A stretch of DNA of 64,000 bases from the NCBI RefSeq assembly GCF_002940685.1, contig NZ_PNFP01000014.1:168491-232490 (forward strand). The letters run 5' to 3'. This document shows positions 35,813-44,598 of this stretch, piece by piece (the first letter of the stretch is position 1; every line of letters starts with the position of its first letter). The translations under genes were made by a program, and so were the position numbers. The notes under the pieces were generated by a model. The model searched no databases. It worked only from the letters and a program-made list of their open reading frames with translations, and had not been told where the DNA came from. The stretch comes from Ensifer adhaerens. GTDB taxonomy: Bacteria; Pseudomonadota; Alphaproteobacteria; Rhizobiales; Rhizobiaceae.

Positions 35813-35915
35813 TGTTCTTTCGGTACATCGGCTGACGTTCTCGGGCACACGTTAGCGCGCCCAGCAAGGTAAGGGATTTAACCGGCTGCATCAGCTTGTC
35901 AAACTCATTCGAGTG

Positions 35916-36707
35916 TCAGGCCGCGGCAATCTGGGTGACCCCTCGGTAGATCATGTATCCGGCCACAACGAAGATCATGATGGCGAACATCGTGTTCAAG
36001 GCGCCCTTGCGTGCCGCAAGTCTGCTGGCCAAGGCCGCTCCAATCATGCCGCCAACAACACCGCCGGCGATGAAGGCTCCAGCAAGGGGCCAATCGACGA
36101 GGCCGGACACGGCGTAGTTCGCAACCGTCGTCAGGCCGAAGGCGGTAACCGCCACGAGCGAGGAGCCAACCGCGAAAAGAATCGGCATACCCGTGGAAGC
36201 CATCAATCCGGGCACGATCAGGAACCCACCACCGATGCCGAAAAAACCGGAGAAAATGCCAGTAAGCCCGCCAAACGCAATGACCTTCGGCGCGTTTTCA
36301 CGCGAGCAATGCGCACCTGGATCACCTTGGACTGCACGGCCCTTGAGCATTAGCACGCCGACCAAAACCATGACAAAGGCAAATGCCAACAGCAGATGTT
36401 GTCCGTCCACGAGCTTTCCCATGGTCGAGCCAAGATAAGCCCCGGCAATTCCGGCGAGGCTGTATATGCTGGCGCAGCGCCATTTGACATGACCGAGGCG
36501 TGCATGACCCATCAGATTGGCAAGGGCGTTGGCGGCAACCGCAAAGGCGCTTGTGCCGATCGCCAAGTGCGGATTCGGAACTCCAACCACATAGGCCATC
36601 AACGGGACCGCAAGAATGGAGCCGCCGCCCCCGAACAGGCCAAGGGCCAGTCCGACAAGCCCTCCGGACAAAGCGCCGAGCGCGTACTGTATTGGTTCGA
36701 GTGTCAT
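35916..36707 (-). CDS. TauE/SafE (TSUP) family sulfite/sulfur-anion exporter
   Basis: The 263-residue membrane protein has the two repeated TSUP motifs: GLALGLFGGGGSILAVPLM near the N-terminus and GFFGIGGGFLIVPGLM in the middle. These proteins export sulfite, sulfonates or other sulfur anions. ATG 36707 (MTLEPIQYAL) is the family start. It is the last of four leftward genes (blh, YeeE, DUF6691, TauE), the known composition of BigR-controlled sulfide detoxification operons in Agrobacterium and relatives. Confidence 0.9.
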   Translation of the reverse strand: MTLEPIQYALGALSGGLVGLALGLFGGGGSILAVPLMAYVVGVPNPHLAIGTSAFAVAANALANLMGHARLGHVKWRCASIYSLAGIAGAYLGSTMGKLVDGQHLLLAFAFVMVLVGVLMLKGRAVQGDPGAHCSRENAPKVIAFGGLTGIFSGFFGIGGGFLIVPGLMASTGMPILFAVGSSLVAVTAFGLTTVANYAVSGLVDWPLAGAFIAGGVVGGMIGAALASRLAARKGALNTMFAIMIFVVAGYMIYRGVTQIAAA

Positions 36708-36787
36708 GTTATGAACTCTGGTGGAATTCGCCGTGGTCAAGCGGGCTTTTCTCAGCTTCGTTGCTGGGACTCCACTGGCCGTTGCGA

Positions 36788-37222
36788 CTATCGCGACGCC
36801 AGTGCCGTACGTGCGAACGCAAAGCGATATACGATCATCCCCGTGAGCATGGCGCCCACAAAAAGACCCGCTTGCCATCGGCCCGTTGTCAAAGCGGCGA
36901 TTGCAGGACCGGGGCAGAGCCCGACCATTCCCCAGCCGACCCCGAAAAGCACGGCGCCGGCAACGAGGCGGGCATCAGGTCCTGTCTTCGGGGGTACATG
37001 GAACTGGTCGTCGAAGAGCGGGGTCTGCCATCGATTGCGAATAATGTAGGCAAGTGTTGAAGGTATGAGCGCGCCGCCCATGACGAAGGCGAGCGACGGA
37101 TCCCATTCGCCGGCAATGTCGAGAAAAGCGCGCACGCGCGCGGGGTTGATCATGTCGGAGACGACAAGCCCGGCACCAAAGAGGAGGCCACAGACAATGG
37201 CCGAAGCTATTCTTGCGAACAT
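36788..37222 (-). CDS. DUF6691/YeeE-like half transporter, C-terminal partner
   Basis: The 144-residue membrane protein has four hydrophobic segments and the conserved Cys motif VGLCPGPAIAAL. It forms the second half of a YeeE/YedE-type sulfur-compound transporter. ATG 37222 overlaps the stop of the first half (TGATG), so the two are translated together. The upstream in-frame extension on this strand is a shadow of YeeE. Confidence 0.88.
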   Translation of the reverse strand: MFARIASAIVCGLLFGAGLVVSDMINPARVRAFLDIAGEWDPSLAFVMGGALIPSTLAYIIRNRWQTPLFDDQFHVPPKTGPDARLVAGAVLFGVGWGMVGLCPGPAIAALTTGRWQAGLFVGAMLTGMIVYRFAFARTALASR

Positions 37223-37650
37223 CAGAGGGCTCCCGCGAAAAGACGCATGGCGACCACGGTGAGCGCTGCAACCGTCATGAAGGTCAATGTTGCAACGATC
37301 GAGCGCGGTGACAGTCGCGCCAGGCCGCAGACACCATGGCCGCTGGTGCAGCCTGAGCCGAGACGCGTTCCAAAACCGACCAGGAGGCCGCCGATGAGAA
37401 GAAGAGGCAAAGACGACGTCACCTCTATGTCTGGTTGGCGGAGGAAGGCGGACGCGGTAAAGGCGCCGCCGAGTATTCCTGCGAGAAATCCCAGGCCGAG
37501 CTTGCTGATACCAGTTCCAGTCAGACCTGCAGCTGCGGCTACAAGCCCAGAAATCCCGGCAATTCGACCAGTCGTCAGGAGATAGAGTCCGGCCGATAGA
37601 CCGATGAGAAAGCCGCCTGACAGCGGCCACAAGAAGTTGATTTCGTTCAT
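37222..37650 (-). CDS. YeeE/YedE family sulfur transporter, N-terminal partner
   Basis: The 142-residue membrane protein has the family signature GSGCTSGHGVCGLARLS, whose cysteines are needed for thiosulfate or polysulfide transfer in related proteins. ATG 37650 is preferred over GTG 37659 because it follows GAGAGA just past the Blh stop codon. It is coupled to DUF6691 downstream and Blh upstream. Confidence 0.88.
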   Translation of the reverse strand: MNEINFLWPLSGGFLIGLSAGLYLLTTGRIAGISGLVAAAAGLTGTGISKLGLGFLAGILGGAFTASAFLRQPDIEVTSSLPLLLIGGLLVGFGTRLGSGCTSGHGVCGLARLSPRSIVATLTFMTVAALTVVAMRLFAGAL

Positions 37651-37655
37651 TTCTC

Positions 37656-38594
37656 TCACAAAACGTTCAATGGGATCTTGAGGTATCGAACGCCGTTGTC
37701 TTCGGGCGGCGGAAATTGTCCTGCGCGCATGTTGACCTGCACCGAGGGCAAAATGAGCTTGGGCATTGGAAGCGTCGCATCGCGCTCGGTGCGCATATTG
37801 TAAAATTCATCCTCGCTGACACCGTCATGCACATGGATGTTATCAGACCGTTGCGCACCGACGGTCGTCTCCCATGCGTAGTGATCGCGATCAGGCGCCT
37901 TGTAGTCGTGGCAAAGATACATGCGAGCCTCGTTCGGGAGCTCCATGAGGCGCTTTATCGACCGGTAAAGCAGCCGTGCATCTCCGCCGGGGAAATCGCA
38001 GCGCGCCGTCCCGTAGTCGGGCATGAACAACGTGTCTCCCGGGAAGACTGCGTCGCCGACGACATAAGCGAGGCAGGCCGGCGTGTGACCGGGCACATGC
38101 AGCACTGTTGCATCCAATGTGCCAATCTTGAAACGATCACCATCGTTGAAGAGTCGGTCGAACTGGCTGCCATCCCGCTGAAATTCTGTACCGGCATTGA
38201 AGATCTTGCCAAAAACGTCTTGGACGCGAACGATCTCGTGTCCGATGGCAAGTTGCCCACCGACTTCCGCTTGGAGCAGAGGAGCAGCCGAAAGATGGTC
38301 GGCATGGGCATGCGTTTCCAGCAGCCAGCAAACTTCGAGACTTTCAGACTTTACGTAATCAATGACAGACCCAGTCGAATTGCCTGATGTGCGCCCTGAG
38401 GCGGCATCATAGTCAAGCACGCTGTCGATGATCGCGCAGGCATTCGATTGCGGGTCGCGCACAACATGGCTCACCGTGAATGTTTGGGGGTCGAAGAAGG
38501 ACTTTACAATTGGGCGTTTGGCTGGGTCCTGAAGTGCGTGTGCAATGAGTACGCGGGCGTATTGCAAGGGGTGGTCGATGGCGGAGCCGATCAT
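37656..38594 (-). CDS. blh: Blh/ETHE1-type metallo-beta-lactamase persulfide dioxygenase
   Basis: The 312-residue MBL-fold enzyme has the motif THAHADHLSAAP, a later VPGHTPACLAY, an Asp in FPGDTLF and CHDYKAP. This is the ETHE1 pattern, with an Fe site of two His and one Asp. It should oxidise glutathione persulfide to sulfite. It is the first gene of the leftward sulfide operon. The palindrome at 38627 is 33 bases upstream of ATG 38594, a good repressor position. A fused C-terminal rhodanese is absent. Confidence 0.88.
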   Translation of the reverse strand: MIGSAIDHPLQYARVLIAHALQDPAKRPIVKSFFDPQTFTVSHVVRDPQSNACAIIDSVLDYDAASGRTSGNSTGSVIDYVKSESLEVCWLLETHAHADHLSAAPLLQAEVGGQLAIGHEIVRVQDVFGKIFNAGTEFQRDGSQFDRLFNDGDRFKIGTLDATVLHVPGHTPACLAYVVGDAVFPGDTLFMPDYGTARCDFPGGDARLLYRSIKRLMELPNEARMYLCHDYKAPDRDHYAWETTVGAQRSDNIHVHDGVSEDEFYNMRTERDATLPMPKLILPSVQVNMRAGQFPPPEDNGVRYLKIPLNVL

Positions 38595-38626
38595 GTCGCT
38601 TGGGTCCTCTGTGGATTGTCTAATAT

Positions 38627-38640
38627 ATGTATATTTACAT
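38627..38640. promoter_or_regulatory. Candidate BigR-type operator
   Basis: ATGTA-TATT-TACAT is a perfect palindrome in an AT-rich patch of an otherwise GC-rich window. It lies between divergent blh and the peroxiredoxin-bigR pair. ArsR repressors bind such sites; here it would control both directions. Confidence 0.6.
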
Positions 38641-38711
38641 TAATTGTGCAAGTATGTATTGACTGGAACCGAAACAGGCTCAGCTGAAGCCGTCGCAAAC
38701 AGGACATCCGC

Positions 38712-39353
38712 ATGACCGAGACAACGCTTCAACCTATTGCCTGTGCGCGCCTCAATACCCCGGCTCCCGATTTTCAGGCGCGCTCAACGAGCGGGCCGAT
38801 AACGCTATCGTCCTATCGCGGCCGCTGGGTGATCTTTTTTGCCCATCCTGCAAACTTCACGCCGGTCTGCACCAGCGAGTTCATAGCGCTTGCGCGGGCA
38901 TCGCCGGATTTCGAGAAGCTTGACTGTGCGCTACTGGGGCTGTCGGTAGACAGTCTCTACTCCCACATTGCATGGCTCCGGGATATCCGCGAACGTCTTG
39001 GAGTAAATGTCGCGTTTCCGCTGGTTGAAGATCCTTCAATGGCGATCGCGAGGGCCTATGGAATGATCGACGGCACTTCCGATAGCAGCGCAACGGTCAG
39101 GGCAACATACATCATTGATCCGGAGGGTATCATTCGCGCTATTGTCTGGTATCCGATGAATGTGGGTCGTTCAGTGGACGAGCTGTTACGTCTGGTAGCT
39201 GCACTGCAGAGTGCCGAACGAGAGAATGCCGTGGCACCGGAAGGGTGGCTTCCGGGCAACCGCCTTCTCGAGCACGCCCCCTCGTCAAGCGAAGGCGGCG
39301 AGACTATGCTTCATCCAGGCGAAAGTTGGTATTTTCGGGAGCGGCGCTCATGA
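38712..39353 (+). CDS. Peroxiredoxin, 1-Cys/Prx6 type
   Basis: The 213-residue peroxiredoxin has the peroxidatic Cys in HPANFTPVCTSEF and the supporting Arg in the AIVWYPMNVGRS region. The C-terminal extension is typical of Prx6. It reduces peroxides or per-sulfur species. ATG 38712 has AGGA upstream. Its stop overlaps the ATG of the ArsR repressor gene, so both are made together and are probably autoregulated. Confidence 0.9.
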   Translation: MTETTLQPIACARLNTPAPDFQARSTSGPITLSSYRGRWVIFFAHPANFTPVCTSEFIALARASPDFEKLDCALLGLSVDSLYSHIAWLRDIRERLGVNVAFPLVEDPSMAIARAYGMIDGTSDSSATVRATYIIDPEGIIRAIVWYPMNVGRSVDELLRLVAALQSAERENAVAPEGWLPGNRLLEHAPSSSEGGETMLHPGESWYFRERRS

Positions 39354-39778
39354 GCGCCGCGACGGGGATCCCGTTGGAAACACTTGCCTCAAAAGCGCCC
39401 GAAGCTGCCGAGTTCATGCGGCACTTCAGTAACGCGAACCGGCTGATGTTGCTGTGTTTCATCGCCCAGCAGGAGACGGCCGTGACCGACATCCAGGAGG
39501 CGCTGGGGATCAAGCAGCCTGCCCTTTCGCAACAACTCGCCGAATTGCGACAGGCAGGTCTCGTCAAGACACGACGCGAGTCGCGTCAGATCTTCTATTC
39601 GATCGCCGATGGTCGCGCGGAGGCTGTGATGAAGATGCTCTTCAGGCTGTTTTGCGATCCGGAAGCTAAGTTCACAGATCAATCTCTGAGCGCAGAGAAA
39701 ACCGATCCACTCACCGAGTCAACCCAAACGTCGCTCGCCGGCGCTGCTCATTTCGCCCGTATTGTTCCAACGGCATAG
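39350..39778 (+). CDS. bigR: ArsR-family persulfide-sensing repressor (BigR/SqrR type)
   Basis: The 142-residue winged-helix protein has a recognition helix around ALGIKQPALSQQLAELRQAGLV. The only two cysteines are Cys36 (LMLLCFIA) and Cys102 (RLFCDPE), 66 residues apart. This is the same spacing as the two redox cysteines of BigR and SqrR that form a disulfide or polysulfide bridge and release DNA. The gene neighbours match known BigR operons. ATG 39350 overlaps the peroxiredoxin stop, with GGGAG upstream. Confidence 0.87.
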   Translation: MSAATGIPLETLASKAPEAAEFMRHFSNANRLMLLCFIAQQETAVTDIQEALGIKQPALSQQLAELRQAGLVKTRRESRQIFYSIADGRAEAVMKMLFRLFCDPEAKFTDQSLSAEKTDPLTESTQTSLAGAAHFARIVPTA

Positions 39779-39904
39779 TCTTTTCCGAGATTAGTCGAAC
39801 GCTGCCGGCCGGCTCTTCGTGTCGGCCCTCCGGTTACCGTGGGTCTCCGATCGTAGCTTTCCCACCGAGCGGATCGAATCCTGTTAATCTTTGGGGTATC
39901 TTCC

Positions 39905-40915
39905 TTGGATGAATTCAAGACGTCGGCAAAAGGGACGAAATCAGGTGCATCAGGGTCGGGTGCGATACCCCAGTCGCCGCGGCCCTTGGATGGCACCCAA
40001 ATTTTGCCTTGGCAGAACGATAAATCGGCTGCCACTGACGTCGAATTGCCGAAGCGGATTGACGCGATAGTCAGGAGCGATAGCTATCGTTTGGCGATGG
40101 AGGACCCAGCCTTCCTAGATCGTGAGGACGTCCGTGGACCGAGACTCGAGGTTGACTATCTCAAACCGGAATTGCTTTTGAGGCAGCACGGGATCGAGGG
40201 GACGGTCGTCGTTTTCGGGAGCACGCGAATTTGTGATCCAGATGCGGCGCGGCGCAACCTCGATGCTTTGCGTGATGCGGTAAACGGGCACACCGACCTC
40301 AGTTCGGTTCTGCGGCTTCGGGCCGCGGAGAGGATTGTCGAGAACGCGCGATTCTACGAAATTGCCCGGGATTTTGGCCGCGAAGTCGGTCGGTCCAATC
40401 GCGCACATCGTCAGCAGTCCCTCGTTATTATGACTGGCTCGGGGCCCGGAATTATGGAAGCCGCCAATCGTGGTGCATTTGATGTGGGAGCGCCGTCAGT
40501 CGGTCTCAACATCAGCCTGCCACACGAGCAGGAACCCAACCCTTACGTAACTCCCGAGCTCTGCTTTCGGGTGCACTATTTTGGAATCCGTAAGTTGCAC
40601 TTCCTCTTGCGAGCCAAAGCCCTCGTAGTCTTCCCGGGCGGTTTCGGTACGTTTGATGAGCTGTTTGAAACGCTCACGTTGGTTCAGACCCGCAAGATCA
40701 AGCCGCTTCCAATTGTCCTTGTCGGCGAGGAATTCTGGCGCCGAGCAATCGATTTCGATTTCCTGATCGATGAAGGCTTAGTGGACCCCGAGGATCGCAA
40801 ACTCTTCTGGTTCGCCGAAACAGGCAGGCAAATTTGGGAGGGCATTCTGAACTGGCACCGTGAAGCCGGAGCGCCCCTCTTTCCGCCGTCCTCAACCAAA
40901 GATCGCCACATATGA
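39905..40915 (+). CDS. LOG-family (TIGR00730-like) nucleotide-binding protein
   Basis: The 336-residue protein has a Rossmann-like domain with SGPGIMEAANRGA and PGGFGTFDELFETLTLVQT, the LOG signature of cytokinin riboside 5'-monophosphate phosphoribohydrolases. The long N-terminus (about 85 residues) is polar. The longest frame starts at TTG 39905; no better-placed ATG is close, so the true start is uncertain. Whether it acts on cytokinin nucleotides or on other nucleoside monophosphates cannot be told. Confidence 0.85.
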   Translation: MDEFKTSAKGTKSGASGSGAIPQSPRPLDGTQILPWQNDKSAATDVELPKRIDAIVRSDSYRLAMEDPAFLDREDVRGPRLEVDYLKPELLLRQHGIEGTVVVFGSTRICDPDAARRNLDALRDAVNGHTDLSSVLRLRAAERIVENARFYEIARDFGREVGRSNRAHRQQSLVIMTGSGPGIMEAANRGAFDVGAPSVGLNISLPHEQEPNPYVTPELCFRVHYFGIRKLHFLLRAKALVVFPGGFGTFDELFETLTLVQTRKIKPLPIVLVGEEFWRRAIDFDFLIDEGLVDPEDRKLFWFAETGRQIWEGILNWHREAGAPLFPPSSTKDRHI

Positions 40916-41503
40916 AGATCTGACGTCGTCAATGTCCGACGCTGCGATCCTTTATCGGCCCATTTGTGGATTGGGTCGACAAATCCGTTTCTGGTCACGC
41001 CATGCCGCAGGGCCGGAACGAGGACTTTCTTGTGGTCGTTTCAATAGAACCGGTCTTGCCTCATCACCTGCCGTGACAAGTAGCGGACGATGTCTCTTGA
41101 GGGGAACTGTTTCTTCCGCCTGCTCCGTCTCGATACAGTCCGGGTCAGATCGCTGAAAGATCGTGGATCTCCACATTCAAGCTTTCCGCAAAGTCTCTCC
41201 TCTTGCATGGCGTCACGGGTGTTTGCCGTCTTGACGGCCGCAGATCAGGTCGACCGTTTGCCGTTCAAGCCAGGCCGAGAGCTCTAGCCTCGATGCCCCG
41301 CGTGAGCATCGTGATGCTGCTTCCTTCGGAAATTATCTGCCAAGCAGAAAGCCGGACCAGGCTCAATTGATGTGGCGCAAGGAACCGGTCCGACTTTACC
41401 GGTAGTCTGGTAGTTGTTTCAGTCTTCGCAGGCGCGAGCCAGACAAGGGAGGCATATCAAGGTCATTATTCGCAGTATCCTGTGGTTGAAAGGGAGAACG
41501 CAC
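40916..41503. other. Intergenic stretch with no recognisable gene
   Basis: About 590 bases lie between the LOG gene and the EF-hand gene. Short frames occur but none is recognisable. A near match to the FNR-type box (41231) lacks the right half. Confidence 0.5.
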
Positions 41504-41863
41504 ATGAACACGACGATGTCCGCATATGTGGCGATTTTCGGCGCGTTTCTATCCTGTAGTCCAACGCCGTCCTTTGCCCAAGATTCCCCGGCCCTGAAAC
41601 AAGATGAGCAACCTGGTTACTCCGAGATGCCGGGGGCGATGATGGGGGGGCGACAATACGGCATGATGGTGGGGCGGATGCGGCAAGGCATGATGCAAGG
41701 CCACATGTTGAAAATCATGTTCGCCGTTGCCGATAACGATGGTGACGGTGCGCTTTCGTTCGAGGAAGTCACCGCAATTCACAAGAGGATCTTCGACAAG
41801 GTCGATGCAAATAAGGACGGAAAAGTAACGCCCGAGGAAATTCAGGGCTTCATGCGCGATTAG
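41504..41863 (+). CDS. Secreted Met-rich EF-hand protein
   Basis: The 119-residue protein has a signal peptide (AYVAIFGAFLSCSPTPSFAQ), a central Met/Gly-rich stretch with eleven Met in about 35 residues (MPGAMMGGRQYGMMVGRMRQ and beyond), and two EF-hands: DNDGDGALSFEE and DANKDGKVTPEE. It should bind calcium in the periplasm. The Met-rich part could bind copper or act as an oxidant sink, but this is inference. ATG 41504 follows a GGGAGAA site. Confidence 0.85.
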   Translation: MNTTMSAYVAIFGAFLSCSPTPSFAQDSPALKQDEQPGYSEMPGAMMGGRQYGMMVGRMRQGMMQGHMLKIMFAVADNDGDGALSFEEVTAIHKRIFDKVDANKDGKVTPEEIQGFMRD

Positions 41864-42460
41864 CAGCAGTGCCATTTTTCGAGAGCAGTGAGCTTTCCGG
41901 CGACAGCGCTTCTTGCTACGACGATGCCTTCCTGCTCGTGTCGGCCGGACTGGACATCGGCATTTGGCGCCGCGCTGGATGAAACGCTCGACGTCTGGTG
42001 CCACCTTGCTGTCGCAGATTTGATCGTGTTCACCGTGCCGAAATCGATGACCGGGATGCGTCCGGCGTTGACCTGCTCAAGAATGCCCTGCTTCGGCCTG
42101 GCGATGCTGCATTTTTCGACAACCAGAACCGATTGGCCGGCAAAGGGCGAGGCTACTGTGTAGTCAGCGCTGTGCAGCCGCCTGCCCTTGAATGCCTCTA
42201 TTTCGGGCAGGCTGGGAACGAAGGGCTCAGCATTGCTGCCGCTGGCGACGACCTCGCCTGCGGAGAAAGTCTCCGTTCTGGTCTCGATCAGATAGCCGCC
42301 GTCCTTGCGGCGGATGGACCTGACTGTCTTGCCGAAGCGCGGTCGCGTTCGAAACGCTCGGCATAAGCGTCGAGATAGGCCACCATCGTCTCGCGCGGCA
42401 CGTGGCGCGGACAGACCTTCGGGAATGGCACGTGCGGCAGCGCGGCGGGTGCGGCGCGCG
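41860..42460 (-). pseudogene. Decayed flavin-containing monooxygenase / FAD oxidoreductase
   Basis: Two reading frames on the minus strand carry pieces of one FMO-like protein. The first piece reads FPKVCPRHVPRETMVAYLDAY (about 42345-42420). After a frameshift the second reads IETRTETFSAGEVVASGSNAEPFVPSLPEI and FAGQSVLVV. A block is then missing, and GILEQVNAGRIPVIDFGTVNTIKS follows. The NADP-binding middle is deleted, and the 5' end is cut at the junction with the duplicated segment. It cannot encode an active enzyme. Confidence 0.75.
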
Positions 42461-42762
42461 CTACATGGCAATTCGACCGGATGTCAGGATCAGAATAATC
42501 GCCGGGCCCGCCAGGAAGGCGGCGAGTAGAAGAGCCGAAAAGATCGCACGTATAAGAATGCGCAGCAGCGGTCTGTGGAGCATCTGGCGATCCGGTGTCC
42601 ATGGTGCGATATCGACGGTGGTCGGTGGCAGTCCCGTCCCGGAAGCGGGTTTCGCCTGCGACGTCTTCATGCTCGCTAATCCTTACTGCTCCCTGGAAAT
42701 CGTGCCCGTCACCGCACATACAAGCGAGGGCGGCTCGACGTTGTGTTACGTCTGAACGGTTG

Positions 42763-42808
42763 CAGCAGTGTTACGGCCGGCTGCCCCGTGGTTTCCGTAA
42801 TGCTGCTG
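42763..42808. promoter_or_regulatory. Inverted repeat, candidate response-regulator operator (copy 1)
   Basis: The arms CAGCAGTGTTACGG and CCGTAATGCTGCTG are inverted with 2 mismatches and an 18-base spacer. They lie 40-85 bases upstream of the response regulator start. GTAAT is also repeated directly at an 11-base period. The same element is at 60797-60842. Confidence 0.45.
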
Positions 42809-42846
42809 TAATTCTCCCGGTAGATTCGGAAGGCCGAAGCCATGGG

Positions 42847-43524
42847 ATGCCGATGCGGATACTGCTGATCGAAGACGAGAAGGAATTGGCGGCGGCGCTG
42901 GCTGTGGCGCTCAGCAAACATGGCATCGTCATCGACCATACGACCCATCTCGCCGACGCAGCCGAACTTGCGCGTCAGAACGCCTATGGTGCAATTCTTT
43001 TGGACCGGCGCCTGCCGGACGGCGAAGGGCTGAGCTTCATCCCGCAACTGCGCCGCATCGGCCAGGACGTGCCGATCATTGTCCTGACCGCACGCAACGA
43101 GCCGATGGAACGGGTTGAGGGCCTCGACACCGGGGCGGACGACTATCTCGGCAAACCCTTTCTCGTCGAGGAACTGATGGCGCGCCTGCGCGCCGTGCTG
43201 CGCCGTCCGGCTTCGCTTGCTGAGCTGCAAATCAAGGTGGGACGCATGGCGCTCGACCCGCTGAGCCTCACTGTGACCGTCGGTGACGTGAAGCTCGACG
43301 TCCCAAGGCGCGAACTCTTCGTCCTCCAGGCCCTTGCCAGGCGCCGGGACAAAACCGTTCTTCGCTCGACACTCGAAGCTGCGGTCTACAACTACGAAGA
43401 AGAGATCCAGTCGAACGCGATCGACGCCCACATTTCAAGGCTGCGCAAGCGGCTGGCGGATGCTGGGGCCGGCGTTTCGATCCACAACATCCGTGGGGTC
43501 GGTTACCTCCTGAAGGAAGAGTGA
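42847..43524 (+). CDS. OmpR-family response regulator (copy 1)
   Basis: The 225-residue regulator has a receiver domain (ILLIEDEKEL, phospho-acceptor Asp53 in LLDRRLP, TA in VLTARNE, Lys in YLGKPF) and a C-terminal winged helix (VPRRELFVLQAL... NAIDAHISRLRKRL). It differs from copy 2 (60881) by three substitutions: Leu for His after KPF, Ser for Ala, and Ile for Met in the linker. It is intact, but its cognate kinase has been replaced by a chimera. It may therefore depend on the kinase at 61567 or act unphosphorylated. Confidence 0.9.
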   Translation: MPMRILLIEDEKELAAALAVALSKHGIVIDHTTHLADAAELARQNAYGAILLDRRLPDGEGLSFIPQLRRIGQDVPIIVLTARNEPMERVEGLDTGADDYLGKPFLVEELMARLRAVLRRPASLAELQIKVGRMALDPLSLTVTVGDVKLDVPRRELFVLQALARRRDKTVLRSTLEAAVYNYEEEIQSNAIDAHISRLRKRLADAGAGVSIHNIRGVGYLLKEE

Positions 43525-43532
43525 GGGGCCAG

Positions 43533-44513
43533 ATGGCAAGACGCAATCCGTCGCTCCGGTGGCGCCTCAGCTGGCAATTGAGCCTCGTCATTATCGCCGT
43601 GGTTGCCTCGGTGATCATAGGGCTTTGCATCTGGGCGACCACGATCATGTCGCCGAACACGGCCATGGAGGGGACGGTCGTCTCGGTCGTGTCCTCTGCC
43701 GTAGGCCGGGGAAACGATGGTCAGCTCCACCTTTCCGAGACCCATGAGCTGACGACGCTCAAAGCGCAAAACAGTGCGTTGTGGTTCGTGGTCGCCACCA
43801 CCAGCGGTGCCTTTGCGTCCTACGGATCTATTCCGGCCGCCTATGCCGCGCTGCCCTCGGTAATCCATCTGTTCGACGAAGCGGACATAAGGGGGGCCGC
43901 AAACACCAGCGAAATTGCGACGATCGAAAACGCCAAAACGTGGCCGGAGGGCGAGAACGAGCTGCTCGTTCGGGTCTACACCATCCGCGCTGTCGATCGC
44001 GATCGGGGGGAGTTGTGGATCGATTTCCTGCAACATCCGGCACCCGGCATATCGACACCAGGTGCGGACTTTGCCCGCAACGCACGGCCCGGCGATGTCG
44101 CGGCCCTGCTTGGTCCGGCCGCAGGCGGTCTGCCAGAGGCGCGGACCATTTTGCTGATCGGGGACGAAAGTGCGCTGCCAGCCATAGCGAGGATTGCGGC
44201 GGAGGCTCCGGTCGAAACCAAAATGGGCGCCATCATCGAAGTCGAGGGCACAGCGGAAGAGCAACTGCTTCAATCTGATGGCATGCTCAACGTGCAGTGG
44301 TTGCACCGGGCGAGCTACCCGCACGCCGCAGCTGATATGCTCGTGCAGGAGGCGAAAGCTGCGATCGAAGCGGCGAACGACGAGACGTTCGTCTGGGTTG
44401 CGTGCGAAAAATCGGATGTACGAACGATCAAGACATTTCTCAAAGCGCGGAACCATGATCGCAGGATGATGTATGTTGCCTGGTACTGGGAACGCGATCG
44501 GACCACAGCATGA
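43533..44513 (+). CDS. Chimera: sensor-kinase N-terminus fused to C-terminal half of a siderophore-interacting protein
   Basis: Residues 1-136 of this 326-residue frame are identical to the membrane and sensor part of the kinase at 61567 (one N-terminal helix and periplasmic loop). From residue 137 it becomes the NAD(P)H-binding half of a ViuB/SIP-type flavoprotein: YTIRAVDRDRGELWIDFLQH, ILLIGDESALPAIARIAAE, FVWVACEKSDVRTIK and MMYVAWYWERD. HAMP, His and ATPase domains of the kinase, and the FAD-binding half of SIP, are absent. The fusion is in frame and has no internal stop. It is probably a recombination product; function is doubtful. Confidence 0.8.
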   Translation: MARRNPSLRWRLSWQLSLVIIAVVASVIIGLCIWATTIMSPNTAMEGTVVSVVSSAVGRGNDGQLHLSETHELTTLKAQNSALWFVVATTSGAFASYGSIPAAYAALPSVIHLFDEADIRGAANTSEIATIENAKTWPEGENELLVRVYTIRAVDRDRGELWIDFLQHPAPGISTPGADFARNARPGDVAALLGPAAGGLPEARTILLIGDESALPAIARIAAEAPVETKMGAIIEVEGTAEEQLLQSDGMLNVQWLHRASYPHAAADMLVQEAKAAIEAANDETFVWVACEKSDVRTIKTFLKARNHDRRMMYVAWYWERDRTTA

Positions 44514-44566
44514 TCTGCGGGCGGAAAGATCAACGACGCGACCGTAACGGAACCATCCCGCTAGAC

Positions 44567-44598
44567 GCCGCCTGCAGCTCTTAGGAGGGGCAGGCGGC
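44567..44598. other. Hairpin after the chimeric gene
   Basis: GCCGCCTGC and GCAGGCGGC form a 9-bp stem with a 14-base loop, 54 bases after the chimera stop. No T-run follows on the plus strand. It may mark the original 3' end of the siderophore-interacting gene. Confidence 0.4.

Larger units (their letters stand above)
42456..43940. repeat. 1.5-kb duplicated two-component segment, copy 1 (partial)
   Basis: The segment is nearly identical to 60491-61974. It carries the upstream region, a complete response regulator, and the first 136 codons of the sensor kinase. Identity stops abruptly at 43940, where the kinase frame continues into a siderophore-interacting protein. The left edge abuts the truncated monooxygenase. 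No insertion sequence or terminal repeat was seen at the junctions. Confidence 0.85.

Noticed and set aside
41231..41250. TTGACGGCCG, looks like the left half of an FNR-type box
   Set aside because: The right half reads CAGA instead of TCAA and no gene start is suitably placed.
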